From: CAZPQV01 sp964588705
GTDB taxonomy: Bacteria; Bacteroidota; Bacteroidia; Flavobacteriales; Weeksellaceae
Length of the DNA: 64,000 nucleotides
Direction of reading: 5' to 3'
Assembly: GCA_964588705.1 (NCBI GenBank)
Contig: CAZPQV010000005.1
Span: 10,538-74,537 of the forward strand
The stretch's first letter is position 1, and every line of letters starts with the position of its first letter. Position numbers and translations under genes: made by a program. Below, one piece after another: positions 33,621 to 41,587 of the stretch. The notes beneath the pieces were generated by a model that did not search any database, had not been told where the DNA came from, and saw only the letters and a list, made by a program, of their open reading frames with translations.

Positions 33621-35444
33621 ATGGAAAGTTTTAATACACAGGGATTTTCGTTTGATTTACCAAAAGGAAACTCTTCAATTATAAAAGTCATTGGTGTTGG
33701 TGGCGGTGGTAATAATGCACTGAAGCACATGTACGAAACCGGAATTCACGGCGTAGATTTCGTAATCTGTAATACCGACGCTCAAACTCTGGATAATAAT
33801 CCGGTTGCCAATAAAGTGCAGCTTGGTGTTTCGACAACAGAAGGTCTTGGCGCAGGTGCCGATCCTGAAGTTGGAGAAAAAGCAGCCATCGAAAGTATTG
33901 ATGAGATTAAGGCATCTTTGGGGCAGAATACCAAAATGGTTTTCATCACTGCAGGAATGGGTGGTGGAACCGGAACCGGTGCTGCACCTGTAATTGCCAA
34001 AGTTGCTAAAGAAATGGGAATCCTAACTGTTGGTATCGTAACGATTCCGTTCAGTTTTGAAGGGAAAAGAAGATTAGAACAGGCAGATATCGGTCTTGAA
34101 AAACTAAGAAGTAATGTCGATTCACTGATTGTCATTAATAACGATAAGCTAAGACAGCAGTTTGGTAATCTTGGTTTCAAGCAGGGATTTGCAAAAGCCG
34201 ACGAAGTTTTAACGAACGCAGCAAAAGGTATGGCTGAGGTAATTACCGGATATTTTGATGTAAACATCGACTTCCGTGATGCCAAAACCGTTCTTGCCAA
34301 TTCAGGAACAGCATTGATGTCAACCGGTAAAGCTTCAGGCGAAAACAAAGCTGAAGAAGCGGTGAAAAAAGCCCTTGATTCCCCATTATTGAACGATAAT
34401 AAAATCACCGGAGCGAAGAATGTTTTGTTACTGATCAGAAGTGGTGCTACGGAAGTTACCATGGATGAAATCGGTGTAATTATGGACCACATTCAGAAAG
34501 AAGCGGGACATACTGCTGAAATTATTTTCGGTGTTGGAACAGATGAGGAGTTAGGCGATGCTGTGAGCGTGCTTGTAATTGCAACAGGTTTTGCAAAAGA
34601 CAATGTTATACATGAAGGGACAGCCGAAAAGATTAAATATTCATTAGAAGATACGGCGGATAAGCCAAAAAAAGAATCTCCATTCAGAACTAAAGCAGAA
34701 AGAGAAGAAAAGGAAGTGTTCTCCGGAAAAAGCCTTTTCAGTCTGGATGATGAGGAAGATGAAACACCTGTTTTCTGCGCAGAAACCGCTTCTCCAAGTA
34801 TGATTGTAGAAGAAGAACCTCAGATCACTGAAGTTACTTTTGAAGAAGAACCGGAAGAAGAAACCCCAATGGTAACCTTCGAAGTTGAAGAAGAAATCAT
34901 CAACGAACCGGATTTATTCACTTATGAGGATTATTCTGAAGAAGTAGAATCTCAGTCTATTAAATTTGAAATTGAAGATGAAACTCCGGTTGCTGAAAAA
35001 TCTTCATTCTCAGAAGAACAGCCAATTTCCTTCAGTTTCTTTGTAGACACTCCTGCTGAAAATGAACCTTTCAATGAGGTAAAAGAGGAGCCAAAAGCAA
35101 ATATCCCTGCAGAAAAACCTGCGGAAACTTCTATACCAAAAGCATTTGCGGAAGAGCTAAAAACAGAAACAATTGTTGAGGTAAAAGAAGAGTTTACATT
35201 CATCAGCAAAACAACCAATGCTGAAAAGGTGAATGAAAGAAGAAACAAACTAAAAGAGTTCAACTCAAGATATCAGAATTTTGATGAAGCGAGTGATTTC
35301 GAAACAGTTCCGGCTTTCAGAAGAAAAAATATTTCTATTGGCGGACAAAACGCTTCAGAACAAAATATAAGAACATTCCTTTCCGAAAACGACGGAAAAA
35401 TGGAAGTTAGAGAAAACAGATTTTTAAATAAAGATGTTGACTAG
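33621..35444 (+). CDS. ftsZ: Cell division GTPase FtsZ with long acidic linker
   Basis: Tubulin homologue forming the Z ring. The GTPase part (about residues 10-330) has VIGVGGGGNNA, the tubulin signature GGGTGTGAAPVIA (about 113-125), NNDKLRQ and the NVDFRDA-type T7 loop NIDFRDAKTVL. The total of 607 residues is far above the usual 380-400: residues about 340-560 form a very acidic, Pro- and Glu-rich linker. The FtsA-binding peptide appears as FETVPAFRRKN (about residues 560-570), not at the very end but followed by 38 more residues. Flavobacterial FtsZ proteins share this plan. Weak hairpin at 35461-35490 follows. Confidence 0.97.
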   Translation: MESFNTQGFSFDLPKGNSSIIKVIGVGGGGNNALKHMYETGIHGVDFVICNTDAQTLDNNPVANKVQLGVSTTEGLGAGADPEVGEKAAIESIDEIKASLGQNTKMVFITAGMGGGTGTGAAPVIAKVAKEMGILTVGIVTIPFSFEGKRRLEQADIGLEKLRSNVDSLIVINNDKLRQQFGNLGFKQGFAKADEVLTNAAKGMAEVITGYFDVNIDFRDAKTVLANSGTALMSTGKASGENKAEEAVKKALDSPLLNDNKITGAKNVLLLIRSGATEVTMDEIGVIMDHIQKEAGHTAEIIFGVGTDEELGDAVSVLVIATGFAKDNVIHEGTAEKIKYSLEDTADKPKKESPFRTKAEREEKEVFSGKSLFSLDDEEDETPVFCAETASPSMIVEEEPQITEVTFEEEPEEETPMVTFEVEEEIINEPDLFTYEDYSEEVESQSIKFEIEDETPVAEKSSFSEEQPISFSFFVDTPAENEPFNEVKEEPKANIPAEKPAETSIPKAFAEELKTETIVEVKEEFTFISKTTNAEKVNERRNKLKEFNSRYQNFDEASDFETVPAFRRKNISIGGQNASEQNIRTFLSENDGKMEVRENRFLNKDVD

Positions 35445-35460
35445 AGTTTGCTGATGTACC

Positions 35461-35490
35461 GCAGTGTAGCAATTTTGGTTGTTACACTGC
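35461..35490 (+). other. Hairpin between ftsZ and the yqeY-like gene
   Basis: Twelve-pair stem (35461-35472 with 35479-35490, one G-U), loop TTTTGG. No T tract follows directly, so it may stabilise the ftsZ mRNA end or partly terminate rather than fully stop transcription. Confidence 0.5.
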
Positions 35491-35518
35491 TGCATTAGTT
35501 AATTTTTACTTTAAAAAA

Positions 35519-35965
35519 ATGAGTTTAGAAAATACCATAAACGAAGCGATTAAAACCGCAATGAAGGAAAAGGACAGAGTGGCCCTTGATTCTCTTCGCG
35601 CTGTGAAATCGCAGATTCTACTTTTAAAAACCGAAGCAAGAGGTGCAGAAGTTTCTGCAGAGCAGGAAATTGCCATTTTGCAACGGATGATAAAACAGAG
35701 AAAAGACTCTTACGAACAGTTCTCGGCACAGGGAAGAACCGATTTGGCAGATGTGGAAGAAGCACAGATGAAGGTAATCGAAAAATTTCTGCCAAAACAA
35801 CTTTCCGCAGAAGAACTGGAAACCGAAATGAAGAACATTATCGCCGAAACCGGTGCTGAAACAATGAAAGATTTAGGCAAAGTAATGGGTGTTGCATCCA
35901 AAGCTTTGGCCGGAAAATCTGATGGTAAAAGCATCTCAGAAATGGCGAAGAAACTTCTTTCGTAA
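35519..35965 (+). CDS. GatB/YqeY domain protein
   Basis: A 148-residue helical protein of the YqeY family, related to the tail domain of the GatB subunit of tRNA-dependent amidotransferase. Visible family features are AIKTAMKEKDRVALDSLRAVKSQILLLKTE at the N-terminus, LQRMIKQRKDSYEQF, and the C-terminal GAETMKDLGKVMGVASKALAGKSDGKSISEMAKKLL, where the G-x-x-D-G pattern is typical. A stand-alone function is not established; a role in tRNA or amide metabolism is only suggested by the fold. It follows ftsZ by 74 bases on the same strand and may be read from the same transcript. Confidence 0.92.
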   Translation: MSLENTINEAIKTAMKEKDRVALDSLRAVKSQILLLKTEARGAEVSAEQEIAILQRMIKQRKDSYEQFSAQGRTDLADVEEAQMKVIEKFLPKQLSAEELETEMKNIIAETGAETMKDLGKVMGVASKALAGKSDGKSISEMAKKLLS

Positions 35966-35982
35966 AACATTTCGGAAGTATA

Positions 35983-36021
35983 AGATTCGAAGTTTATCTC
36001 GAATCTCGTATCCCGAAACTC
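35983..36021. repeat. Short-word repeat (TCGAATCTCGTATCCCGA type)
   Basis: AGATTCGA (35983-35990) and TCGAATCT (35999-36006) form an 8-bp hairpin; the words CTCGAATCTCGTATCCCGAAACTC continue with a period near 7-8 bases. Confidence 0.5.
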
Positions 36022-36060
36022 AACCCAGGATATTCAACCTTTGCATATCGATTTGATTGG

Positions 36061-36096
36061 AAGCCCGGAGCATTTTATGTTTCGGGTTTTTCTTTT
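36061..36096 (+). terminator. Intrinsic terminator downstream of the yqeY-like gene
   Basis: Nine-pair stem AAGCCCGGA / TTCGGGTTT (two G-U pairs), 11-base loop, followed by a T-rich tract. It is the first convincing terminator after the dcw cluster. Confidence 0.75.
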
Positions 36097-36240
36097 TGTT
36101 AATGCAGATATTTAACAAAGTGTAATCGAAGATTAATGTATTTGTCACTAAATATCGATGATAATTCCTTGTTTATCCTTAATTATTTTTAACTAGCATA
36201 TTAAATTCTTTGTCTATCATTGCGTTAATAAAAAGGTCAA

Positions 36241-36272
36241 TTTGTCCGATTAAGAAAATTGGAATACTTTTG
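36241..36272 (+). promoter_or_regulatory. Promoter 1 of the bacilliredoxin gene
   Basis: TTTG (36241-36244), 20 bases, TACTTTTG (36265-36272). Full consensus; would give a leader of about 75 bases. Confidence 0.65.
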
Positions 36273-36309
36273 ATAACATAAATCAATAGAATTAAATAAC
36301 ATAATTGAT

Positions 36310-36317
36310 TAAATTTG
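36310..36317 (+). promoter_or_regulatory. Promoter 2 (-7 box) of the bacilliredoxin gene
   Basis: TAAATTTG, exact -7 match, 36 bases before the ATG. No clear -33 partner. Confidence 0.45.
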
Positions 36318-36352
36318 CAACTAAAATCATCTAACAACTAAACAATAATATT

Positions 36353-36763
36353 ATGTATCCAGAAGAATTAGTAATGCCAATGAAGGCTGAGCTTACAGAT
36401 AAAGGATTTCAGGACCTTACAACTCCGGAGCAAGTAAACGAAGCACTAAAACAACCGGGAACAACCTTGGTAATGGTGAATTCCGTTTGCGGATGTGCTG
36501 CAGGTGCTGCAAGACCGGGCGTGGTTTATTCATTAACAGGAGATAAAAAACCTGATCATTTGGTAACTGTTTTCGCAGGTTTCGACGGCGATGCTGTTGC
36601 AGAAGCAAGAAAACATATGGCGCCATTCCCGCCAAGTTCACCAAGTGTAGCACTTTTCAAAGACGGCGAATTGGTTCACATGCTTGAAAGACACCACATC
36701 GAAGGAAATCCTGCAGGAGCAATTGCAGCAAACCTTCAGGCAGCGTACGACGAATATTGCTAA
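36353..36763 (+). CDS. BrxA/BrxB-family bacilliredoxin
   Basis: Thioredoxin-fold protein of 136 residues. In Bacillus, BrxA and BrxB (YphP, YqiW) remove bacillithiol from protein thiols after oxidative stress. The C-G-C active motif is present as NSVCGCAAGAARPGV (Cys46, Cys48), and the opening MYPEELVMPMKAEL and later FPPSSPSVALFKDGELVHMLERHHIEG match the family. Bacteroidetes including flavobacteria are reported to make bacillithiol, so the same role is plausible. It has two candidate promoters and its own terminator, so it is an independent unit, probably well expressed. Confidence 0.95.
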   Translation: MYPEELVMPMKAELTDKGFQDLTTPEQVNEALKQPGTTLVMVNSVCGCAAGAARPGVVYSLTGDKKPDHLVTVFAGFDGDAVAEARKHMAPFPPSSPSVALFKDGELVHMLERHHIEGNPAGAIAANLQAAYDEYC

Positions 36764-36782
36764 TATTCAGAATATAAAAATT

Positions 36783-36810
36783 AAAGACCGTGAATTTCAC
36801 GGTCTTTTTT
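36783..36810. terminator. Intrinsic terminator, probably bidirectional
   Basis: Perfect 11-bp stem AAAGACCGTGA / TCACGGTCTTT with a 3-base loop and a run of T; serves the bacilliredoxin gene and possibly the convergent gene at 36809. Confidence 0.85.
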
Positions 36811-37189
36811 ATTGTAATTCTTCAAGCCTTTTAATAACATCCATCGAGAAAATTTTACTCTTTTTCTGCCAAAGATTGTAGAAATATTTCGATTTTTCAC
36901 CGAGGTCTGTATCTCCAGTTTCTTTGAATTTAAAGTAAAACAAATGTCCTAATAATTCATAGGAAACAGCTTTCTGAGTGTCTTCTTTTCCTGAGATTAA
37001 ACTTTCGATTTCTTCAAAAGATTTTACAGAAAGCTCTTCAAATGACATTTTGAAAACATTCTTCATGTGAGTTTCAAAAACCAAAAGAAGTTCCTGAGGT
37101 TTGCCTTCATTTTTTCCCAGCAGCATTGCAGCAATAAATTCTGAGAATTGCTTTATCTGCCGCATCATAAAGTCTTTATCGTGAATCAT
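36809..37189 (-). CDS. Small helical protein, DUF6483-like, unknown function
   Basis: A 126-residue soluble, all-helical protein beginning MIHDKDFMMRQIKQFSEFIAAMLLGKN. The start resembles, from memory, DUF6483 proteins of Firmicutes (Y-I-M-R-M-I-E-Q-L-x-x-x-I-A), but the match is only over the first helix. The rest contains amphipathic helices and SYELLGHLFYFKFKETGD, a pattern seen in tetratricopeptide-like helix pairs. No catalytic residues stand out. It shares its terminator with the bacilliredoxin gene. I cannot assign a role. Confidence 0.65.
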   Translation of the reverse strand: MIHDKDFMMRQIKQFSEFIAAMLLGKNEGKPQELLLVFETHMKNVFKMSFEELSVKSFEEIESLISGKEDTQKAVSYELLGHLFYFKFKETGDTDLGEKSKYFYNLWQKKSKIFSMDVIKRLEELQ

Positions 37190-37195
37190 TTTTTA

Positions 37196-37233
37196 GGTGC
37201 ATGGTGCATGGTGCAGGTTACATTGTGCAATGT
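37196..37233. repeat. Tandem GGTGCAT repeat with adjoining hairpin
   Basis: Three copies of GGTGCAT-like heptamer at 37196-37217, then ACATTG-TG-CAATGT inverted repeat (37220-37233). Lies just downstream of the four-helix bundle gene. Confidence 0.7.
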
Positions 37234-37237
37234 TGAA

Positions 37238-37603
37238 TTATGAGCGCCAGTTATTTCTTACGTATTCGATATAAGTATAAAGTTTAGCACTTAAAACCTT
37301 ATACTTTTCAGTATGTTTTTCAAAATCACTCTGAAGCTCAGGATAAAGTATATTAATTTTTTTAATATGATTGATTGTTTCATCACAACTGCTATGTGAC
37401 ATTTTTGGAAACCTTAGATAATCATTTTTATACATTCTCCTTCCATAACCCTCAACAATATTTGAATTTACTGAATCCGCAGATCTTCGGATTTGACTGC
37501 CTAACTCATACAGTTCATGTTTTGGAAGCTTAAGTGATAAACGATGATTTTCAATAAACAAATCAAAAGAAATGTTATAGATGTCTAACTTATTGTAACT
37601 CAT
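37238..37603 (-). CDS. Four-helix bundle protein (S23 / 23S rRNA intervening-sequence family)
   Basis: A 121-residue protein from ATG 37603 (MSYNKLDIYNISFDLFIENH). The pattern L-D-I-Y-x-x-S-x-x-L, then ELGSQIRRSADSVNSNIVEGYGRRMYKNDYLRF is that of the S23 family, originally found inside intervening sequences of 23S rRNA genes and also related to Avd proteins of diversity-generating retroelements. The family is dispersed widely in Bacteroidetes genomes with unknown role, probably binding nucleic acid through basic surface patches. Flanked on both sides by short tandem-word repeats. It is neither in an rRNA gene nor next to a reverse transcriptase here. Confidence 0.9.
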   Translation of the reverse strand: MSYNKLDIYNISFDLFIENHRLSLKLPKHELYELGSQIRRSADSVNSNIVEGYGRRMYKNDYLRFPKMSHSSCDETINHIKKINILYPELQSDFEKHTEKYKVLSAKLYTYIEYVRNNWRS

Positions 37604-37664
37604 GATAAAACTAATTTCATCCAAAATACAAAATTAGTTTTAAAGCAGTTTTCAATCATTATTC

Positions 37665-37692
37665 ATCCTGAACCCTGTATCCTGCACCCTGG
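37665..37692. repeat. Short-word repeat (ATCCTGAACCCTG type)
   Basis: CCTGAACCCTGTATCCTG and CACCCTGG words with a spacing of 7-10 bases, directly abutting the stop codon of the SpmAB-like gene. Confidence 0.55.
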
Positions 37693-37693
37693 T

Positions 37694-39097
37694 TTACCCA
37701 AAGAACAAATACGCCAATGTGATCGCAGTAATAATCCCCACCAAATCCGCAAGCAGCATCGCGCCAACCGTATATCTTGTATTTCTGATGCTCACAGCAC
37801 CGTAATAAACTGCAATCACGTAGAAAGTGGTATCCGAACTTCCCTGTAAAACGCCGGCCAAACGGGACGCAAAAGAATCCGGTCCGAAAGTAGCCATGGT
37901 ATCCACCATCATTCCACGTGCGCCGGAACCGGAAAGAGGTTTAATTAATGCAGTAGGCAAACCGTCCACAAAACGCGTATCCATATTGGCGACATTGGCA
38001 AGCCATTTCATTCCGTCGATAATCACTTCAAAAACGCCTGAAGTTCTCAAAAGAGAGATTGCGATAAGCATTCCCACTAAATAAGGAATGATTTTCACAC
38101 TCACCCAAAATCCTTCTTTTGCCCCTTCAATAAAAGAATCGAAAATATCAATTTTCTTATAAACACCGCCAAGAACAATGGCAAAGAAGATAAAAAGAAT
38201 AATTCCGTTACTCAAAACCTGCGAAAAAGAAGCAAGCTCTTCCTGATTGAGTTTAACCAAAAACACCACAAGTCCTGCGATAATTGCTGAAATCCCACCA
38301 ACATAGGCCAAAACTACCGGTTGCAGAAGATTGATTTTCTGTTTCAAAGAAACGATAATCATCGCAGCCATTGTAGCCGCAAAAGTGGCAATAAGACATG
38401 GCAGAAATATATCCGTAGGATTCGCGGCGCCCATACTCGCTCTAATCGCAATAATGGAAACCGGAATCAGCGTCAAACCACTCGCGTGAAGCGCCAAAAA
38501 CATCACCTGTGCATTACTAGCCGTATCTTTTGAAGGATTTAGGGTTTGAAGACTTTCCATCGCTTTCAACCCGAAAGGTGTCGCTGCATTATCAAGTCCA
38601 AGTAAATTGGCGCTGAAATTCAGCATCATATGCCCGAACGACGGATGGTTTTTGGGCACTTCTGGAAAAAGTTTTGAGAAAAACGGCTGAATCATTCTTG
38701 ACAATAAATTAATTCCTCCTGCTTTTTCAGCAATACTCATAAATCCCATGAACAGCGTCATAATTCCAATCAGTCCCAAACAGATTTTAACCGCGGTTTC
38801 AGAAGTTCCAATCACACCATCGGCTTTAGAAACTCGGTAAACCTGCACACTTTGTTTCAGTGAATCGGTTTTATAACCAATATGTTTTTCCGTAAAATCC
38901 GGAGATTTCATCAAACTTTCCTGAATATTCGGTGCAAGTGCAGACATTGGCTGTTTACTGATCATCACGGTGTCGCCGCCTTTTCCCACCACCATATCAT
39001 TATATATGGCCTTGTAATTTGGTGAAAATATATATTTGATACTTGCTACAACAATCGCGACGATGATGAACGCCGACCATATTCTGCTTAAAACCAT
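37694..39097 (-). CDS. Nucleoside-recognition (Gate) membrane protein, SpmA-SpmB fusion
   Basis: Polytopic membrane protein of 467 residues from ATG 39097 (MVLSRIWSAFIIVAIVVASIK); a TTG further upstream is less likely. It joins two Gate domains that are separate SpmA and SpmB proteins in Bacillus: the first half contains GIMTLFMGFMSIAEKAGGINLLSRMIQPFFSKLFPEVP and NFSANLLGLDNAATPFGLKAME; the second SVKIIPYLVGMLIAISLLRTSG and GSGARGMMVDTMATFGPDSFASRLAGVLQGSSDTTFYVIAVYYG. Spore formation is not meant: in non-sporulating bacteria these are unassigned transporters. About 10-11 helices. A periplasmic insertion lies at residues 35-105. Monocistronic. Confidence 0.9.
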   Translation of the reverse strand: MVLSRIWSAFIIVAIVVASIKYIFSPNYKAIYNDMVVGKGGDTVMISKQPMSALAPNIQESLMKSPDFTEKHIGYKTDSLKQSVQVYRVSKADGVIGTSETAVKICLGLIGIMTLFMGFMSIAEKAGGINLLSRMIQPFFSKLFPEVPKNHPSFGHMMLNFSANLLGLDNAATPFGLKAMESLQTLNPSKDTASNAQVMFLALHASGLTLIPVSIIAIRASMGAANPTDIFLPCLIATFAATMAAMIIVSLKQKINLLQPVVLAYVGGISAIIAGLVVFLVKLNQEELASFSQVLSNGIILFIFFAIVLGGVYKKIDIFDSFIEGAKEGFWVSVKIIPYLVGMLIAISLLRTSGVFEVIIDGMKWLANVANMDTRFVDGLPTALIKPLSGSGARGMMVDTMATFGPDSFASRLAGVLQGSSDTTFYVIAVYYGAVSIRNTRYTVGAMLLADLVGIITAITLAYLFFG

Positions 39098-39261
39098 TTC
39101 TGAAAAATTTAAGTAAAAATAGAGTAAAATTTTATTCAAAGATAAAATCCGGGTGAAATTTAAAAAACAATTTTCAATTTAAATCTCCATTTTAAATGCT
39201 TTTTCTGAAAAATGTTGTCTTTTTCTGTTAAATGTCATCTGTTTTAAGATTTAAAAACCAT

Positions 39262-39290
39262 ATTTCGTATAAAAATCTTTTGTAACTTTA
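39262..39290 (+). promoter_or_regulatory. Weak candidate promoter of the EF-G paralogue
   Basis: TTTC (39262-39265), 17 bases, TAACTTTA (39283-39290): one mismatch from consensus in each box, about 70 bases before the ATG. Confidence 0.3.
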
Positions 39291-39360
39291 GTTTCCCAAA
39301 AAAATTAAATGCCCGTCATTTTCTTTTTTTTAATCAAAAAATAATTAAAATCATAATATT

Positions 39361-41487
39361 ATGAGTGCACAAACCAAAGATTTACGTAACGTGGTTTTGC
39401 TTGGTCATTCAAGCAGTGGCAAAACCACGCTTATAGAGACGATGTTATACGAGGGCGGAGCCATTAAGCGCCGTGGAACGATTGAAGGACACAACACTGT
39501 GTCGGACAATACCGATATAGAGCACGAGCGCGAAGCAACAATTTTCTCACACCAAATGTTGGTGAACTGGAGAGATAATAAGATAAACATCATCGATACG
39601 CCTGGATTTGATGACTTTGTTGGCGAAGTAGTTTCTTCACTAAAAGTTGCAGATACGGCGTTAATTCTTCTTAATGCTGCTGAAGGCGTGGAAGTGGGAA
39701 CAGAACTGGTTTGGGAATATGTAGAGAAATACGAGACGCCTGCAATTTTCGTGGTGAATCAAATGGATCACATTAAGGCAGATTATGATAATACCATTCA
39801 GCAGGCTAAAGAAAGATTTGGTAATAAACTCGTTCCGATTCAGTATCCGTTGAATTCCGGTGAAGGATTTAATCAAATTTTGGATGCACTGAGAATGGTG
39901 GTTTATGAATTCCCAAAAGAAGGAGGTAAACCTGAGAAAAAGCCAATTCCTGAAAGCGAAATGGAAAGAGCCAAAGAAATGCACAATGCATTGGTAGAAA
40001 TCGCTGCTGAAAATGAAGACGGACTGATGGAAAAATACTTCGAATCCGGAACACTTTCTGAAGAAGAACTGGCAAAAGGACTGACGATTGCATTGGCACA
40101 TCAGCAGTTTTTCCCTGTGTTCGTAGCATCCGGACTGAAAGATATGGGATCCGGAAGAATTATGGGATTCCTGAACGATATTGCACCTTCACCTGCCGAA
40201 AGACCAAACAGAATTATGGTTGACGGTTCTGAAGTTGCCTACGATCCAAACGATAAAACAACGATTTTCATTTATAAAACTTCTTCCGAACCTCAGGTTG
40301 GATTGCTTTCTTATTTCAAAGTAATTTCCGGAACTCTGAAACCGGGTGACGAATTGGTGAATGCTGATAACGGAGAAGTAGAAAGAATTTCTCAGTTATT
40401 CCTGGCTAAAGGAAAAGAAAGAATTCAGGTTGATAAACTTCAGGCCGGAGATTTGGGGGTAACCGTAAAACTGAAATCAGGGAAAGCAAATAACACATTG
40501 AATACCAAAGGATTGAACAGAAAAGTACGTCCGATGGAATTCCCAGAAAGCACGATTAGAAAAGCCGTTTACACTGACAGTTCTGCAGAGACTGAAAAAC
40601 TTTTTGCTGCTTTAAATAAGATTAAAGAAGAAGATCCGACGCTGAAAGTAGACATCGATCAGGAAACAAGAGAAGCTATTCTTGGAGGTCAGGGACAGAT
40701 GCATATCGATCTTGTAAAACAGCGTTTGGAAAGAGAATTCGGTGTGAAAATGGAAATGAAAAATCCAAAAGTTTCCTACCGTGAAACCATTACCGGAAAA
40801 GCGGAAGCCGATTACAGACACAAAAAACAATCCGGAGGAGCTGGTCAGTTTGGAGAAATCCATATGCGCGTAGAAAATTACTACGAAGGCATGCCTGAAC
40901 CACAAGGTCTGAACATCCGTCAGCAGGAAATTGAAGATCTTCCTTGGGGTGGAAAACTGGCGTTCTACTGGTGTATTGTAGGTGGTGCGATTGACAACCG
41001 TTATATCGGAGCCATCAAAAAAGGAATCATGCAGCAGATGAAGAATGGGCCGTTGACAGGTTCACCTTGTCAGAACATCCGAGTTTCTGTTTACGACGGT
41101 AAAATGCACAGTGTGGACAGTAACGATATTTCTTTCCAACTGGCAGCATCAGGTGCGTTTAAAGAAGCATTCCACAATGCGCATCCGCAATTGCTGGAGC
41201 CGATGTATCGTGTAGAAATTCTTTGTCCAAACGATGCAACCGGCGATGTAATGGGAGATTTACAAACAAGAAGAGCGATGATCGCAGGGATGGATACCGA
41301 AGGACATTATCAGAAGATTCTTGCCGATGTTCCTTTGGCAGAGATGGATGATTACAGCTCAACATTACGTTCCGTTACCGGTGGTAAAGCGAAATTCTCT
41401 ATGAAATTCTCGGATTATCAATTAGTACCGCCAAACGTACAACAGGATCTTGTGAAGAAACATGCTGCAGAAGCAGTTGAGGCATAG
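39361..41487 (+). CDS. EF-G-like translation factor with altered GTPase motifs
   Basis: A 708-residue paralogue of elongation factor G with all five EF-G domains by length. The P-loop is GHSSSGKT (residues 15-22) in place of the standard GHIDAGKT. The G3 motif is IDTPGF with Phe83 at the position of the catalytic histidine of EF-G and EF-Tu (DTPGH), and G4 is NQMD (133-136) rather than NKxD. Domain IV tip and the QDLVKKHAAEAVEA end look intact. Bacteroides has an EF-G2 described as translocating without GTP hydrolysis; this protein may work in the same way, which I infer from the missing histidine. It is isolated from str operon genes, with its own terminator. Confidence 0.9.
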   Translation: MSAQTKDLRNVVLLGHSSSGKTTLIETMLYEGGAIKRRGTIEGHNTVSDNTDIEHEREATIFSHQMLVNWRDNKINIIDTPGFDDFVGEVVSSLKVADTALILLNAAEGVEVGTELVWEYVEKYETPAIFVVNQMDHIKADYDNTIQQAKERFGNKLVPIQYPLNSGEGFNQILDALRMVVYEFPKEGGKPEKKPIPESEMERAKEMHNALVEIAAENEDGLMEKYFESGTLSEEELAKGLTIALAHQQFFPVFVASGLKDMGSGRIMGFLNDIAPSPAERPNRIMVDGSEVAYDPNDKTTIFIYKTSSEPQVGLLSYFKVISGTLKPGDELVNADNGEVERISQLFLAKGKERIQVDKLQAGDLGVTVKLKSGKANNTLNTKGLNRKVRPMEFPESTIRKAVYTDSSAETEKLFAALNKIKEEDPTLKVDIDQETREAILGGQGQMHIDLVKQRLEREFGVKMEMKNPKVSYRETITGKAEADYRHKKQSGGAGQFGEIHMRVENYYEGMPEPQGLNIRQQEIEDLPWGGKLAFYWCIVGGAIDNRYIGAIKKGIMQQMKNGPLTGSPCQNIRVSVYDGKMHSVDSNDISFQLAASGAFKEAFHNAHPQLLEPMYRVEILCPNDATGDVMGDLQTRRAMIAGMDTEGHYQKILADVPLAEMDDYSSTLRSVTGGKAKFSMKFSDYQLVPPNVQQDLVKKHAAEAVEA

Positions 41488-41513
41488 ATTTATAATTAAA
41501 TATAATTTTATAG

Positions 41514-41546
41514 ACTTAGTCGGTTCACTCCGGCTAAGTTTTTTAT
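41514..41546 (+). terminator. Intrinsic terminator of the EF-G paralogue
   Basis: Ten-pair stem ACTTAGTCGG / CCGGCTAAGT (one G-U), loop TTCACT, followed by seven T. Confidence 0.85.
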
Positions 41547-41587
41547 TTATAAGCGTTAAAGAAGAGAAAAGGAAATAATTTTAATTT

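Larger units (their letters stand above)
35966..36352. other. 387-base spacer: word repeat, terminator, two promoters
   Basis: From left to right the spacer holds a short-word repeat (35983-36021, with AGATTCGA / TCGAATCT inverted), a terminator (36061-36096), about 140 AT-rich bases with no recognisable feature, and two promoters for the bacilliredoxin gene (36241-36272 and 36310-36317). No open frame in it looks real. Confidence 0.7.

Noticed and set aside
33782..34492. 236-codon open frame antisense to ftsZ
   Set aside because: It is the mirror of a strongly conserved coding region, shows Ser/Pro/Ala low complexity from reverse reading and has no motif or promoter.
37238..37603. 23S rRNA intervening sequence
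   Set aside because: The S23-type protein is present but no rRNA sequence surrounds it.
37694..39097. Sporulation gene
   Set aside because: The SpmA/SpmB resemblance is at Gate-domain level only; no other sporulation gene is present and Bacteroidetes do not form endospores.
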